DNA from: Enhygromyxa salina
Lineage (GTDB): Bacteria; Myxococcota_A; Polyangia; Nannocystales; Nannocystaceae
Assembly: GCF_002994615.1 (NCBI RefSeq)
Contig: NZ_PVNK01000211.1
Span: 1 to 54,472, forward strand
Direction: 5' to 3'
Length of the DNA: 54,472 bases
In this document: one piece after another, positions 17,635 through 26,203 of the stretch
How the letters are laid out: each line of letters begins with the position of its first letter
How positions within the stretch are numbered: the first letter of the stretch is position 1
Position numbers and translations under genes: made by a program
Notes under the pieces: model-generated
Database searches by the model: none
What the model was told of the DNA's origin: nothing
The model's input: only the letters and a program-made list of their open reading frames with translations

Positions 17635-17980
17635 TCAGGCTGCCGAAGCGACGGCGTCCGGCGACCAGTTCTGCGGCAGCAGCTCAGCCAGTCGCTTCTG
17701 CGGCCACCCATCGGCGATCCGCGTCAAGACCTCACGCAGGTAGGCCCACGGCTCAACGCCGTTGAGCTCGCAGGTGCGGATCAGCGAATACATGGTCGCC
17801 TTCCGCCTCCCGCTCGCGTCGTTCCTTGCAAACTGCCAATTGTTCCGGCCGACCGCGATCTGCCTGAGGGCCCGCTCGGCGGCAGTGTTGTCCAGAGGTA
17901 GGCGACCATGGATCCAGCCTTCGCGCGCGCGCAAGAACTCGCGCGTCGCGTCCGCCTTCCAGTCGGGCGTGTACTCGAAG
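17635..17980 (-). pseudogene. IS66 transposase (TnpC) C-terminal remnant
   Basis: The frame encodes REGWIHGRLPLDNTAAERAL, then VGRNNWQFARNDASGRRKA, MYSLIRTCELNGVEPWAYLR and DVLTRIADGW-like endings. This is the highly conserved end of IS66 TnpC (DNTAAERAL holds the last catalytic Glu). It continues upstream in frame to FEYTPDWKAD, then meets a stop near 17989 where homology ends. Only the last 110 or so residues of a roughly 500-residue transposase survive, so it is inactive. It abuts a truncated RCC1-repeat gene on the opposite strand. Confidence 0.85.
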
Positions 17981-17983
17981 TAG

Positions 17984-18262
17984 GAAGCCTACTGCTGGGG
18001 CAGCGCGGAATTTGGCCAAATCGGCTCGGGTGATCTCGAAGACATCGGCGACGACGAAGCTCCTACTGCAGGCGGACCGCTGGATGTCGGTGGTGCGATC
18101 CGCATCTTGGATGCAGGTTTCTTCCACACCTGCGCGGTCAACGAGTTCAACGAGCTACGCTGTTGGGGGAACAACGACACGGGTCAACTCGGGCAGGGCC
18201 ACACGAAAACCCTCGGCGACAACGAGGATCTTCTCGACATCGAGCCCATCTCGCTGTTCTGA
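17984..18262 (+). pseudogene. RCC1-repeat protein, C-terminal fragment
   Basis: Plus-strand translation gives AYCWGSAEFGQIGSGDLEDI, then ILDAGFFHTCAVNEFNELRC and WGNNDTGQLGQGHTKTLGDN, ending at a TGA. These are two RCC1 beta-propeller blades of the CWG-x-GQLG-x-G type common in myxobacterial exported proteins. No start codon or earlier blades exist; the fragment begins at the edge of the IS66 remnant. The simplest reading is that insertion or deletion linked to the IS removed the 5' part. Confidence 0.75.
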
Positions 18263-18334
18263 AGTCATCGATCCTGTCGCCCACACGCGCGCGAGATGGG
18301 CGGCCCCGTGTCGGTCGGGTACACTCCGCCATCA

Positions 18335-20071
18335 ATGTCAGCGGATGCCCCAGCCCTCCGCTACCCAGCCCTCGGCAGGCTGCTGGCGCATCCTCGGTTT
18401 GTGTGGGTCGTCGTGGGGGTGTGCTTGCTGCTCGGGCTCGCGTCCCTCGGCAACGGGCTGCTCGCTGACGACCTGATGCACTACCAGTTCCTCTCGGCCC
18501 ACCGCGCGGGTCGGAGCGAGGCAGCCTGGTGGGACATGTTCGTGCTGGTCGAGCATGACCCGAGGCGAACGATCGGCATGCGGACCTCGGGGCGGTATCC
18601 GTGGTGGGTCGACCCGAACCTGAGGATCGCGTTCTTTCGGCCGCTATCGGCGGCGACCCATCACCTGGACTTCTGGCTGTGGCCCAACTCACCGGGCCTC
18701 ATGCACGCGCACAGCGTCGTCTGGCACGCCGGGGCCTGCGCCATGGCGTGGGCCGTGGCTCGACGACTCAGCTCGGATCCTCGCGTCGCAGGGCTCGCGG
18801 CGATCTTCTACGCGCTGTCCTTCACCCACGTGGTGCCGTGGAGCTGGCTCGCCCACCGCAATGGTCTGGTCTCAACCTTTTGGGCGCTGGCTTGCCTGCT
18901 GGCCCATATTCGCTGGCGATCGGATCGCAAGTGGATCGCTGGAGTGGTCGCGCCCGGCCTGCTTGGCGCCGCGCTGCTGAGCGCCGAGGGAGCAGTGGTG
19001 ACGCTGGCGTTCTTGGTGTCGTACGAGCTGCTCGTCTCCAAGGGCCGGCTCCGGTCGCGGCTGCTCGCCCTGACCCCGGCGCTCGTGACCGTCGCTGCGT
19101 GGCGCGTGGTCTACAAGCTCCTCGGCTACGGTGCCCTAGGGTCGGGGGGCTACATCGACCCGATCGCCGATCCCCTGAATTTCTTGCTGGCTTTGCCCGC
19201 GCGCTGCGGCTCGCTGATCGCGCTGAGCGTCTCGCCGCCGTTCATTCCAGACCTCCCGTTGTGGTTGTGGGCCGCCTCAGCCTTCGGTGTCGGGATCGCA
19301 GCGCTGGTCTTCGTGCTGTCACCGGACTCCAAGCGCGGCGCCGCCCGCTTTGGTCTCCTCGCTGCGTCCTTGGGGTGCCTGCCCCTGGCGGCGAGCTTCC
19401 CGGTCGATCGCCTGTTGGTGTTGACCAGCTTTGGCATGTCGCTCGTGTTCGCGGAGCTCGTCGACGGGGCCTTGTTGCGTCGAGCCGGCGCGGCGCGGAC
19501 CCTCGGCGCGGCTTGGGTCGGGGTCATTCACCTCGTCGTTCCGACGCTCGCCGACCCCTACGTGTCGAGTCACCTCGAGGCGGTCCTGCTCGTTCACAGC
19601 GACGCCCACGGTCCAGACCTCCCCGGCGAGGGCTTGAAGCGCAAGGGCCTGATCATTGTCCACACGCCGGACTATCCGGCCGCCGACAAGCTCGCCGCCA
19701 ACCGTGCGCGCCGCGGCCTCAGCGTGCCCAACTTTGTGTGGATCCTGCACTCTGGCCCGGCCGAGCCCGAGCTCGAGTGCGTCGACGAATCCTCAGTCGT
19801 GGTTCGGGAGCCAGAGTTTGGCTGGCCGGTCGGTGGCTTCGCCGTCCAGTTTCGAAACACGAGGGCGACCCCCTTTCGGGTCGGGGACACCGTCCGCACG
19901 GTCGACTACACCGCCGAGATCACCGAGGTCGAAGACGGCCAACCGACCGCGGTCCGGTTTCAGTTTCGAGCCAGGCTGGACCACGAGAGCTTTGTCTGGG
20001 CGACCTGGGACGAGGGCGAATTTGTCTGGATGAAGCGGGGGCCCTCATGCGAGCCCTCGCGCGGGGGCTGA
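18335..20071 (+). CDS. Polytopic membrane protein, GT-C glycosyltransferase-like
   Basis: 578 residues from the ATG at 18335 (an in-frame ATG at 18296 precedes it). The first membrane helix (VWVVVGVCLLLGLASLG) is followed by an Asp pair, LLADDLMH, the position of the catalytic acid in GT-C enzymes. About nine more helices reach residue 410, with aromatic-rich loops (FFRPLSAATHHLDFWLW). The C-terminal 150 residues are soluble. This topology suits a lipid-linked sugar transferase of the PMT/ArnT type, but no close family is recognised. It stands between two IS66 remnants. Confidence 0.65.
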   Translation: MSADAPALRYPALGRLLAHPRFVWVVVGVCLLLGLASLGNGLLADDLMHYQFLSAHRAGRSEAAWWDMFVLVEHDPRRTIGMRTSGRYPWWVDPNLRIAFFRPLSAATHHLDFWLWPNSPGLMHAHSVVWHAGACAMAWAVARRLSSDPRVAGLAAIFYALSFTHVVPWSWLAHRNGLVSTFWALACLLAHIRWRSDRKWIAGVVAPGLLGAALLSAEGAVVTLAFLVSYELLVSKGRLRSRLLALTPALVTVAAWRVVYKLLGYGALGSGGYIDPIADPLNFLLALPARCGSLIALSVSPPFIPDLPLWLWAASAFGVGIAALVFVLSPDSKRGAARFGLLAASLGCLPLAASFPVDRLLVLTSFGMSLVFAELVDGALLRRAGAARTLGAAWVGVIHLVVPTLADPYVSSHLEAVLLVHSDAHGPDLPGEGLKRKGLIIVHTPDYPAADKLAANRARRGLSVPNFVWILHSGPAEPELECVDESSVVVREPEFGWPVGGFAVQFRNTRATPFRVGDTVRTVDYTAEITEVEDGQPTAVRFQFRARLDHESFVWATWDEGEFVWMKRGPSCEPSRGG

Positions 20072-20231
20072 TGTGCGGTGGCTCGCGCATTTTGTTACTC
20101 AGCGAGCTGACCAAGCCGCTCTCGAGGGCGGCCACCTCCCTGCTCGAGGTTGAGCTCGTCGCGGCTTCCCACACTGGTATAAGGCAGCCTCAGCAGCGAA
20201 GTGTCACAGTTTTTTTCTCCGGCACCCACCG

Positions 20232-20567
20232 CTACCGCCGACGCGGTCCCGCGAGCTCGATGCCCTCGAGGATCAGCATCAGCTCGGCCGCTTCGACCTC
20301 GACCTTGACCTCGCCGAGCCCGGGACGCTTCGGCGCGCGGAACGTGCCTCGCTCGATCTGCTTGTAGTAGATAATCCAGCCCGTGCGATCCCAAAACAGG
20401 ATCTTCGCCCGGTTCCCGCGGCGGTTGATGAACACGAACAGGTGGCCCGGCATCGGATCCTCGGCGAGCAACGAGCGGGTCACGTTGAACAGGCCGCCGA
20501 AGCCCTTGCGCAGATCGACGGGGTCGAGGGCGAAGTAGATCCGCACGCTCGGCGGCAGGCTCAGCAT
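20232..20567 (-). mobile_element. tnpB: IS66 family accessory protein TnpB
   Basis: 111 residues. Matches IS66 Orf2: SVRIYFALDPVDLRKGFGGL, FVFINRRGNRAKILFWDRTG, GWIIYYKQIERGTF. Complete and of normal length, with ATG at 20567 overlapping tnpA by seven bases. IS66 elements need TnpA, TnpB and the DDE transposase TnpC; here the expected downstream tnpC is absent from this strand, so the element is not autonomous. Confidence 0.92.
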
Positions 20568-20905
20568 ACCGACCCCACGACGCGGAGGACGCGAGCGAGG
20601 AGCTCGTCGTCGACGCTGCGCTCGACGTGCACGCGGGCCTGGCCGAGCTCGATGACCAGCGAGGATGACCTCGCGCTCGGGAGCTCGCCGACCACGGCGA
20701 CCTCGGCGAGCCTCGGCGGCGCCAGGTAATTCTTGGCCCAGCGAGCCAGGCGCTGCTCGTCGATGTCGTGGCGCTCGCAAGAGGCCCGCCGGCTCATGTC
20801 GCTGTCGCGCCAGGCCTGGACGACCGTCGCGGCGTCTGGACGGGTCCAACGGCGCTTGGCGGCGAGGGAGGCGAGGTCTCGAGGGTCTACGCGTCGAGTT
20901 GGCAT
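20561..20905 (-). mobile_element. tnpA: IS66 family TnpA-like HTH protein
   Basis: 114 residues. The N-terminal half is a helix-turn-helix (WRDSDMSRRASCERHDIDEQ, then RLARWAKNYL), and the C-terminal half has strands typical of IS66 Orf1 (SSLVIELGQARVHVE, VDDELLARVLRVVGS). It sits directly before tnpB in the usual order and overlaps it. The sequence is diverged from common IS66 TnpA proteins but position and architecture agree. Confidence 0.8.
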
Positions 20906-20949
20906 CCGCCGATCGTCGGCGTCTACGCTCGCTGGCGACAGATGTCCTC

Positions 20950-21235
20950 ACCGAGTGCTTACCCGGCGCCGAGCGCCTCGCAGCCCGCCGCGAGCACAGC
21001 ACCCCCTGCTACGACGACATGGTGTCGTGGTGTCGAGCCTACGAGCCTGACGTGCCGCCGAAGTCGCCGCTCGGTCGCGCGATCGGGTATCTGCTGAAGC
21101 ATCAATTGGCTTTGCGTCGTTTCGAGAGCGACGGCGGGATCCCGATCGACAACATGGCCGCGGAGCACAACTTCGTCCCGGTCGCGCTGACGCGGAAAAA
21201 CTTTCTGTTCGCGGGGCGCGCTGAGAATCCATGGA
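20950..21235 (+). pseudogene. IS66 TnpC fragment in opposite orientation
   Basis: Plus-strand frame reads WCRAYEPDVPPKSPLGRAIG, YLLKHQLALRRFESDGGIPI, DNMAAEHNFVPVALTRKNF and LFAGRAENPWRF. This is the TnpC core from the PKSPLG helix through the catalytic Glu region (DNMAAEHN instead of DNNAAERA). It lacks the N-terminal two thirds and the end. It lies head to head with the tnpA/tnpB pair, so it came from another copy or an inversion. The His replacing Arg after the Glu supports decay. Confidence 0.8.
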
Positions 21236-21404
21236 GGTTCGCGGCGAGCACCTCGTGGACAGGACGGCGTTCGATCACGACCGAGACGATACACCTCGTG
21301 AAAGACCGAGATCGCGCAATATGCGCGAAGGAGGGAGGGTGTTGGGTTTCATGGACCTGTCCACCGTGCTCGGCTACGGGCTGGAGGAACTGCATGGATG
21401 ACAG

Positions 21405-22859
21405 CTAGTCACTTTCGATCAGTGGTAGCTGTTCGTCTGAGTTCTCTGAGTTCTCTGAGTTCTCTGAGTTCTCTGAGCGCACTTTCCGGTAGCGCCGATT
21501 GAAGCGACTAGCCTCTGCATCCGAAGGTTCGATTTTCTTTGCCTTGAGTAACCTCTGAAGACTGCGTTTGATCTTGTTCTCAGAGCCTTCACCAGTCAAC
21601 TGACGAGCCTCGCGGTTAGCGATGGAGTCATGAGTCTCAAGGAACTCCATGATCTGGTCCTCGTAGGATGCTAGTCGCTGATGTTTTAGCGTAACCTCGA
21701 CGCTGTCATCCATCGCAGCAATCTCTGGCGGCACCAGTCCTGCATCCCGCATTTCATTGAAAGCGGTGTCGAGGCCCTCGCCCAGATCATGATTGATCGG
21801 GTTGGGGAGCCGATGGATCATCCTCACTATATTCGGATTTCGGTTGAAGTGTGCCTCACGGATATTGTCGACGGTCACATTGCCTGGAAGTTTACCGGGC
21901 GACTTGATTGAGATTCGGTTGTCGTAGATTGTAACATGAACATCCGAGGACAAACTGTAGTCCCGATGGAGGATCGCGTTGACCAAAATTTCGTGAACCG
22001 CTTTTGCGGGATAGGCGACCCTGACAACCTTGTCGCCAACCGAGTATGTACTGTCCTTCATGACTTCAAATATCTTCTCCTTGCAGGCGTTGGCGAGGTG
22101 TTCGATGGGCCCGTTTATTACAGATGTGCCCTCAAGCTGCGAACGCTTGTAGTCTTTGTCAATCGTCTGCATTCGAATGATCTTCACGCTGCACTTTGAG
22201 GGAATGACTTCTTGTGGCTCCGGGTCAAAGAGGAGAGCGCAGGCAACTGAGGGCCGGCGAATGCCATTCACCTCTGGCAGCAACCGGTTGCGTCGAAGAA
22301 GGGTTTGAGGGTCTTGGGATGTACCCACTCGCCCGATAAAGTCCTTCAGGAACGGCGAGCCAACAATGTCATCGATCTCAAGATTGGGGACCTGGGTGTC
22401 CTCAAATTTGTAGAATCCTTTGGCATATGCAAGCCGAGTCACTGCGTCGCCCTTGATTTTTTGGGAACTCGCATTGCTCCGTGCATAGCAGACGCTACCT
22501 GATGTATAGTGAACGACGGATGACTTTGGAATAATCAAATGGAGAATGTAGCCCGCTGATGGCTCATGAAGGAACTCAGTCTCCACACCTTCAACGGCTG
22601 GCTGAGTGTTATGCAGCAACTCGGCGATGTGGGCGTTGGCATCCTCGGGTTTTTCAAAACCACGGAGGCGCTCTCCGGCTTCACTGTGGTCGGCGATCCC
22701 AACGTAGAGATCGCCTCCGTCAGAGTTCGCCATCGCCACAAACGTTTCTTGGAGTTTGGCTGGCTTAATCTCCTTTGCTTTGAAGTCCAGGAGGTACCCT
22801 TCCTCCTGACTGGCGATTAAGTCTAGTTCACTCCTACTCCGTTCCGAGACGTCGAACAT
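21405..22859 (-). CDS. AlbA_2 (Schlafen-like) domain protein with ATPase-like C-terminus
   Basis: 484 residues. Residues about 8-130 fit the AlbA_2 domain (EEGYLLDFKAKEI, then FVAMANSDGGDLYVGIADHS). Residues about 285-385 match the GHKL-like HATPase_c_4 module often following it (AVHEILVNAILHRDYSLSSD, IKSPGKLPG). A winged helix is probable at 395-460 and the end is a (SEN)4 repeat coded by a 9-bp tandem repeat. The family includes proposed RecG-like regulators and phage-defence proteins. The gene is markedly poorer in GC than its neighbours, which points to horizontal transfer. GAGGAG lies about 10 bases before the ATG. Confidence 0.88.
   Translation of the reverse strand: MFDVSERSRSELDLIASQEEGYLLDFKAKEIKPAKLQETFVAMANSDGGDLYVGIADHSEAGERLRGFEKPEDANAHIAELLHNTQPAVEGVETEFLHEPSAGYILHLIIPKSSVVHYTSGSVCYARSNASSQKIKGDAVTRLAYAKGFYKFEDTQVPNLEIDDIVGSPFLKDFIGRVGTSQDPQTLLRRNRLLPEVNGIRRPSVACALLFDPEPQEVIPSKCSVKIIRMQTIDKDYKRSQLEGTSVINGPIEHLANACKEKIFEVMKDSTYSVGDKVVRVAYPAKAVHEILVNAILHRDYSLSSDVHVTIYDNRISIKSPGKLPGNVTVDNIREAHFNRNPNIVRMIHRLPNPINHDLGEGLDTAFNEMRDAGLVPPEIAAMDDSVEVTLKHQRLASYEDQIMEFLETHDSIANREARQLTGEGSENKIKRSLQRLLKAKKIEPSDAEASRFNRRYRKVRSENSENSENSENSDEQLPLIESD
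21436..21477. repeat. 9-bp tandem repeat coding (Ser-Glu-Asn)4
   Basis: Four to five near-perfect copies of gagttctct within the 3' end of the AlbA_2 gene. On the coding strand it gives repeated SEN. In-frame copy-number change would lengthen or shorten the acidic tail without a frameshift. Confidence 0.85.
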
Positions 22860-22944
22860 TGTTCTCGCTCCTCACCGCCGAGCCTACCATATGGATCCAA
22901 CTCCGTGTACTGCGCGCGGGGGGCGCGCGACCGTGGGCGCCGCG

Positions 22945-23349
22945 CTACAGACAGGCATCAAACGTAGTTTGCACACCAGCGGGCATACTCGGGCAGGCCG
23001 CGGTCGCTACCATGTAGTCGCCTGTGCACGCGTCGTATGCACCCTCTTCGCATTCGACGTTCGCATCCAGGCACTGAAGGTAGGACTGGAGCGCCATGTT
23101 CACGCAGTCCAGGTGTGCCTGGGCATCGTCTTCACTGCCAGCAACCGCGTCGTCGAGGCACTGGCGCTCGGCGATCGAGACTGGCCCGTAGGCGTCGTCG
23201 CACTCGACGCGATTGGCGAAGCCCAGGTCTTCAGGACAGCGACAAGCGCTCGCACGGGTGTCGGTGATCAGCTCGTCATACTCAGTCAGCTCAGCAGAGA
23301 TGTCGGGCACAGCCGAGCACGAAAGCATGGCGCCGAGCAGGAGCGGCAC
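22945..23349 (-). CDS. Small Cys-rich lipoprotein
   Basis: 134 residues from a GTG start. The start PLLLGAMLSCSA is a lipoprotein signal with the lipid-anchored Cys near residue 11. The mature part has ten further Cys in pairs (ACRCPEDLGF, VECEEGAYDACTGDY), probably disulfide-linked helices in the periplasm. No family recognised. The start could lie a few codons upstream, since the h-region is short. Confidence 0.6.
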   Translation of the reverse strand: MPLLLGAMLSCSAVPDISAELTEYDELITDTRASACRCPEDLGFANRVECDDAYGPVSIAERQCLDDAVAGSEDDAQAHLDCVNMALQSYLQCLDANVECEEGAYDACTGDYMVATAACPSMPAGVQTTFDACL

Positions 23350-23396
23350 AGTCGAGCGGAGCGCACGCGCGATCGTACGCGCATCCTACACCGGTG

Positions 23397-24291
23397 TCAG
23401 TCCTCGGTCATCTGGCTGAGGCCCCAGAGGCCGGCAGCGGTGAGCACAACACTGCCCGCCGCAACTCCGAGCGCGACCCGGCCTCGATTGCTCGTCGTTG
23501 ACTGCGGCGACGCGGTGAGCTCACCTCGCGCGGGCCGTCGGCGCCGAGGCGCTCGCTTGCGGAGGTTCGCGGCGCCCGCGAGAGGGGAGAGGCGAGAGAA
23601 CTTCGGCCAGATCGCCCCCCGCTTGGGCCTGATCTTGGGCCGGAGTATCTCGTGCCCGCTGACCCCGGGGCTCCCGTGCAGCGATTTGTTGACGGGCGAT
23701 GCTTTTACGCCGGCCTTGGCGAGCTCGGCCCGGTACTCGGGATCGCTCACGTGGCGCAAGTCGACGAGCATGCGCTTCGTGCTCGACAAGAGCTCTCGGC
23801 ACGCCGTCATGAAGTGATCCGCGAGCGCGACCTGGCTCGAGTCCGCGACCGCTGCATCGGACGCCCACTGCTGCTCGCCGCTCGCGTCGTAGCGACGAAA
23901 GACCCCGTTGCCGGCCACGACCACACCCGCCCGGGTGCGCGCCGAGTATCAGCGGCGTGAACAGAAGCTCGCTGGCCGCCTGTCCGAGGGCCACCGTCCA
24001 GGCGGGGTCGCGCTGGGGGGCGTCGGTCGCCCACCCGCTCGTGCAGGTGAAGACCGACTCCCCCGGCACCGGTACGGCGACCGGCTTGGCCTCGAGCAGC
24101 AGCTCGGTCCCCGGATCGCTGCAGTCCCGGGCCTCGTCGGTGCCGTCGTCGGTGCCGTCGTCAGTGACCTCGTCGGTGCCCTCGTCCTCAGCGGCGGGGC
24201 CAGTGCAGGCTGACAACAGCAGCGTGGCGAAGATCGAGAGCTGACGGGGGAGCGGTCGCAAGTAAGCCATGGGACATGGCTGGCGTACCAC
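23397..24291 (-). pseudogene. Lipoprotein with PQQ-like repeat, apparent frameshift
   Basis: The upstream frame (24291 to about 23945) has a lipoprotein signal (SIFATLLLSACTG), an acidic Thr/Asp linker (GTDEVTDDGTDDGTDE) and WTVALGQAASELLFTPLILG. Homology-like sense then continues in the next frame as AGVVVAGNGVFRRYDASGEQ, a PQQ/beta-propeller strand, to a C-terminal membrane helix and the stop at 23397. The junction lies in the GC repeat at about 23936-23946. Either a real frameshift has split the gene or the sequence has a small indel. The middle part (basic, RPKIRPKRGAIWPK) is not recognised. Confidence 0.6.
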
Positions 24292-24372
24292 GAGCCGGCT
24301 GGTTCGATCGTCATCTCGCTAAGTTCGACGCCCCACGGGGTTCGGTCGGGTCTTGCACCCAGGCGCTCGTCG

Positions 24373-26115
24373 CTACTCGTAGAAGACGACGTAGCTGCTG
24401 AGCAAGATCCGCCCCCGGTTGCCGGTCACCGGCGCCCCGCCAAACATCCCGACGTAGTCGATCGTGTTGACCTGGCCGAGGGTGACCTCGTCGGTGATGT
24501 CGACGATCCAGGGCTGGACCGGCTGGCCCGGACACCAGCCCGCGCGACCCGGCGTCCAGTTGCCCCACTGGCCCGGGACCACGCCGATGTCCGCGGCCTC
24601 GCCACAGCGCTGGTTGACGACGTCGGCCGGAAATTCGCGCGTGTATGAGGCGCCGCCGTTGACGGTGAACTGGTGCTGGTGGTTGCACCACTCGGCGCAG
24701 TTACCCGTGTCTTGACCGTGGCCCGAGATCAACGCGACGAGCTCGACCTTGGTCGCGCCCTCCGGCGGCGTGAACTCGACGCTCGGCCAGTCGTCGTTGT
24801 AGGTGTCGTTGAAGCCCTTGTTGCCGGTGAAGGCCGGGATCAGGGTCTTGCTGGCGCCGGCCTGCCCGGTGTTGCGGAGGCGAAAGCGCATGTCCCAGGT
24901 CGAGGGGTTCATGTTCCAGCGCATGCCGAAGCGGAAGTAGTGGTCGCCCCCGCCCGCGACCAGGCCGAGCATCGGCGTGGCGTCGAACACCCACTTGCGC
25001 ACGCCCGCGCGGGCGTAGGGCGTGATCCAGCGGAACACCTCGTGGACCGCCCCGTCGCAGGCCTCGGTGTCGCACCAGTGGACGAAGGCCTCGTAGTCCC
25101 AGTGCCCGCAGTCGTCGCCGGGGCTCGGCCCGCACTCGCCGGTCACGACGACGTCCATGGTGTCGAAGCCGGCCATGGTCGCGGCGTCGGGGAAGCTCGC
25201 CGTCCACACCTGATTGTTGAAGTTGTTGGCGAAGGGGCCATCTTGGCCGCCGGGGCCGTCGGGCGGGAACTCAACCTGGTCGAGGATCGCGACCTCGGTC
25301 ACGTCGGCCTGGGCGGCGAGCTCCCGCTCCTGGGCGTGACGAAAATTGTAGTAGCGCGGCGTGTAGGCCAAGACCGCGGCGGTCTGGGCGAAGCTGCCGC
25401 CGCCCGTGTCGCTGGTCGAGTTGGGGTACTCCCACTCCTGGAAGCGATCGATCGCCGCGACCATGGCCCCGGGGTTTTGAGCGTAGAACTGGCCGAGGCT
25501 GCCCCCGAGGCTGGCCGGCGCCTCAGTCACGAAGTGCACGCGCAGCGACCAGAAGTCGATCGCGTCCTGATCGAGGGCGGCGAGGGCCTGGCCGATCTTG
25601 GTCTGCCACGCGATCGCGCCCGCTTCGGGGTCCGCGTCGTTGTTGACGAAGAACCAGTGGACGTTCTGCGGCGCGCGCTCGAACAGCTCGGCGTTGAAGC
25701 TGTTGCGCAGCGAGTCGCTCGTGCCGTCGCCGAGATGGTTGACAAACACGTAGCTGTCGCAGCCCGAGAAATTCTCCGCCAGGTTCCAGGTCCCGAAGGT
25801 CGTCTCGACCGTGAAGTCGCCCGCGACGTCGCCCCAGTCGGCCCCGGTGCCGTCGAGCAGCTCGGCGACCGGGAGCCCGAGCTCATCGCAGATCTGGCTC
25901 GGGTCCTCGCCGTCGCCGTCGCCGTCGCCGGGATCGCCGTCTCCGTCGCCGCTGTCGCCGTCGCCCCCGGTGCCCGTGCCCGTGCCCTCGCCCTCGCCCC
26001 CCGTGCCGGTCTGTGTGCCCGAGTCCGCGTCGCCCGAGGGCTCGCTCGCGCATGCGGGCAGCGCGAAGGGCAGCGCCAACAGCAACACCAACGAACGGAC
26101 ACGCAACTCGCTCAT
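24373..26115 (-). CDS. Lipoprotein with PNGase F-like C-terminal domain
   Basis: 580 residues. Signal peptide with lipobox (LPFALPACASE), then a Gly/Asp/Glu linker (GDGDSGDGDGDPGDGDGDG). Residues about 85-250 look like a thioredoxin/redoxin-type domain (TFGTWNLAENFSGCDSYVFV). Residues about 330-580 resemble the jelly-roll of peptide-N-glycosidase F: CGHWDYEAFVHWCDTEAC, VFRWITPYARAG, ISGHGQDTGNCAEWCNHQHQ. Predicted role: surface or periplasmic removal of N-linked glycans, perhaps from prey or extracellular glycoproteins. Whether the catalytic acids are all present cannot be judged without a structure-based alignment. Confidence 0.75.
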   Translation of the reverse strand: MSELRVRSLVLLLALPFALPACASEPSGDADSGTQTGTGGEGEGTGTGTGGDGDSGDGDGDPGDGDGDGEDPSQICDELGLPVAELLDGTGADWGDVAGDFTVETTFGTWNLAENFSGCDSYVFVNHLGDGTSDSLRNSFNAELFERAPQNVHWFFVNNDADPEAGAIAWQTKIGQALAALDQDAIDFWSLRVHFVTEAPASLGGSLGQFYAQNPGAMVAAIDRFQEWEYPNSTSDTGGGSFAQTAAVLAYTPRYYNFRHAQERELAAQADVTEVAILDQVEFPPDGPGGQDGPFANNFNNQVWTASFPDAATMAGFDTMDVVVTGECGPSPGDDCGHWDYEAFVHWCDTEACDGAVHEVFRWITPYARAGVRKWVFDATPMLGLVAGGGDHYFRFGMRWNMNPSTWDMRFRLRNTGQAGASKTLIPAFTGNKGFNDTYNDDWPSVEFTPPEGATKVELVALISGHGQDTGNCAEWCNHQHQFTVNGGASYTREFPADVVNQRCGEAADIGVVPGQWGNWTPGRAGWCPGQPVQPWIVDITDEVTLGQVNTIDYVGMFGGAPVTGNRGRILLSSYVVFYE

Positions 26116-26203
26116 TGCGCGACGATAGCGAACAGCCCCGTGTTTGACGAGCGAGGCGGCGGTGTGCGAATCAGCTCGACGACCTCGGGGTCTCGGGGCT
26201 CAA

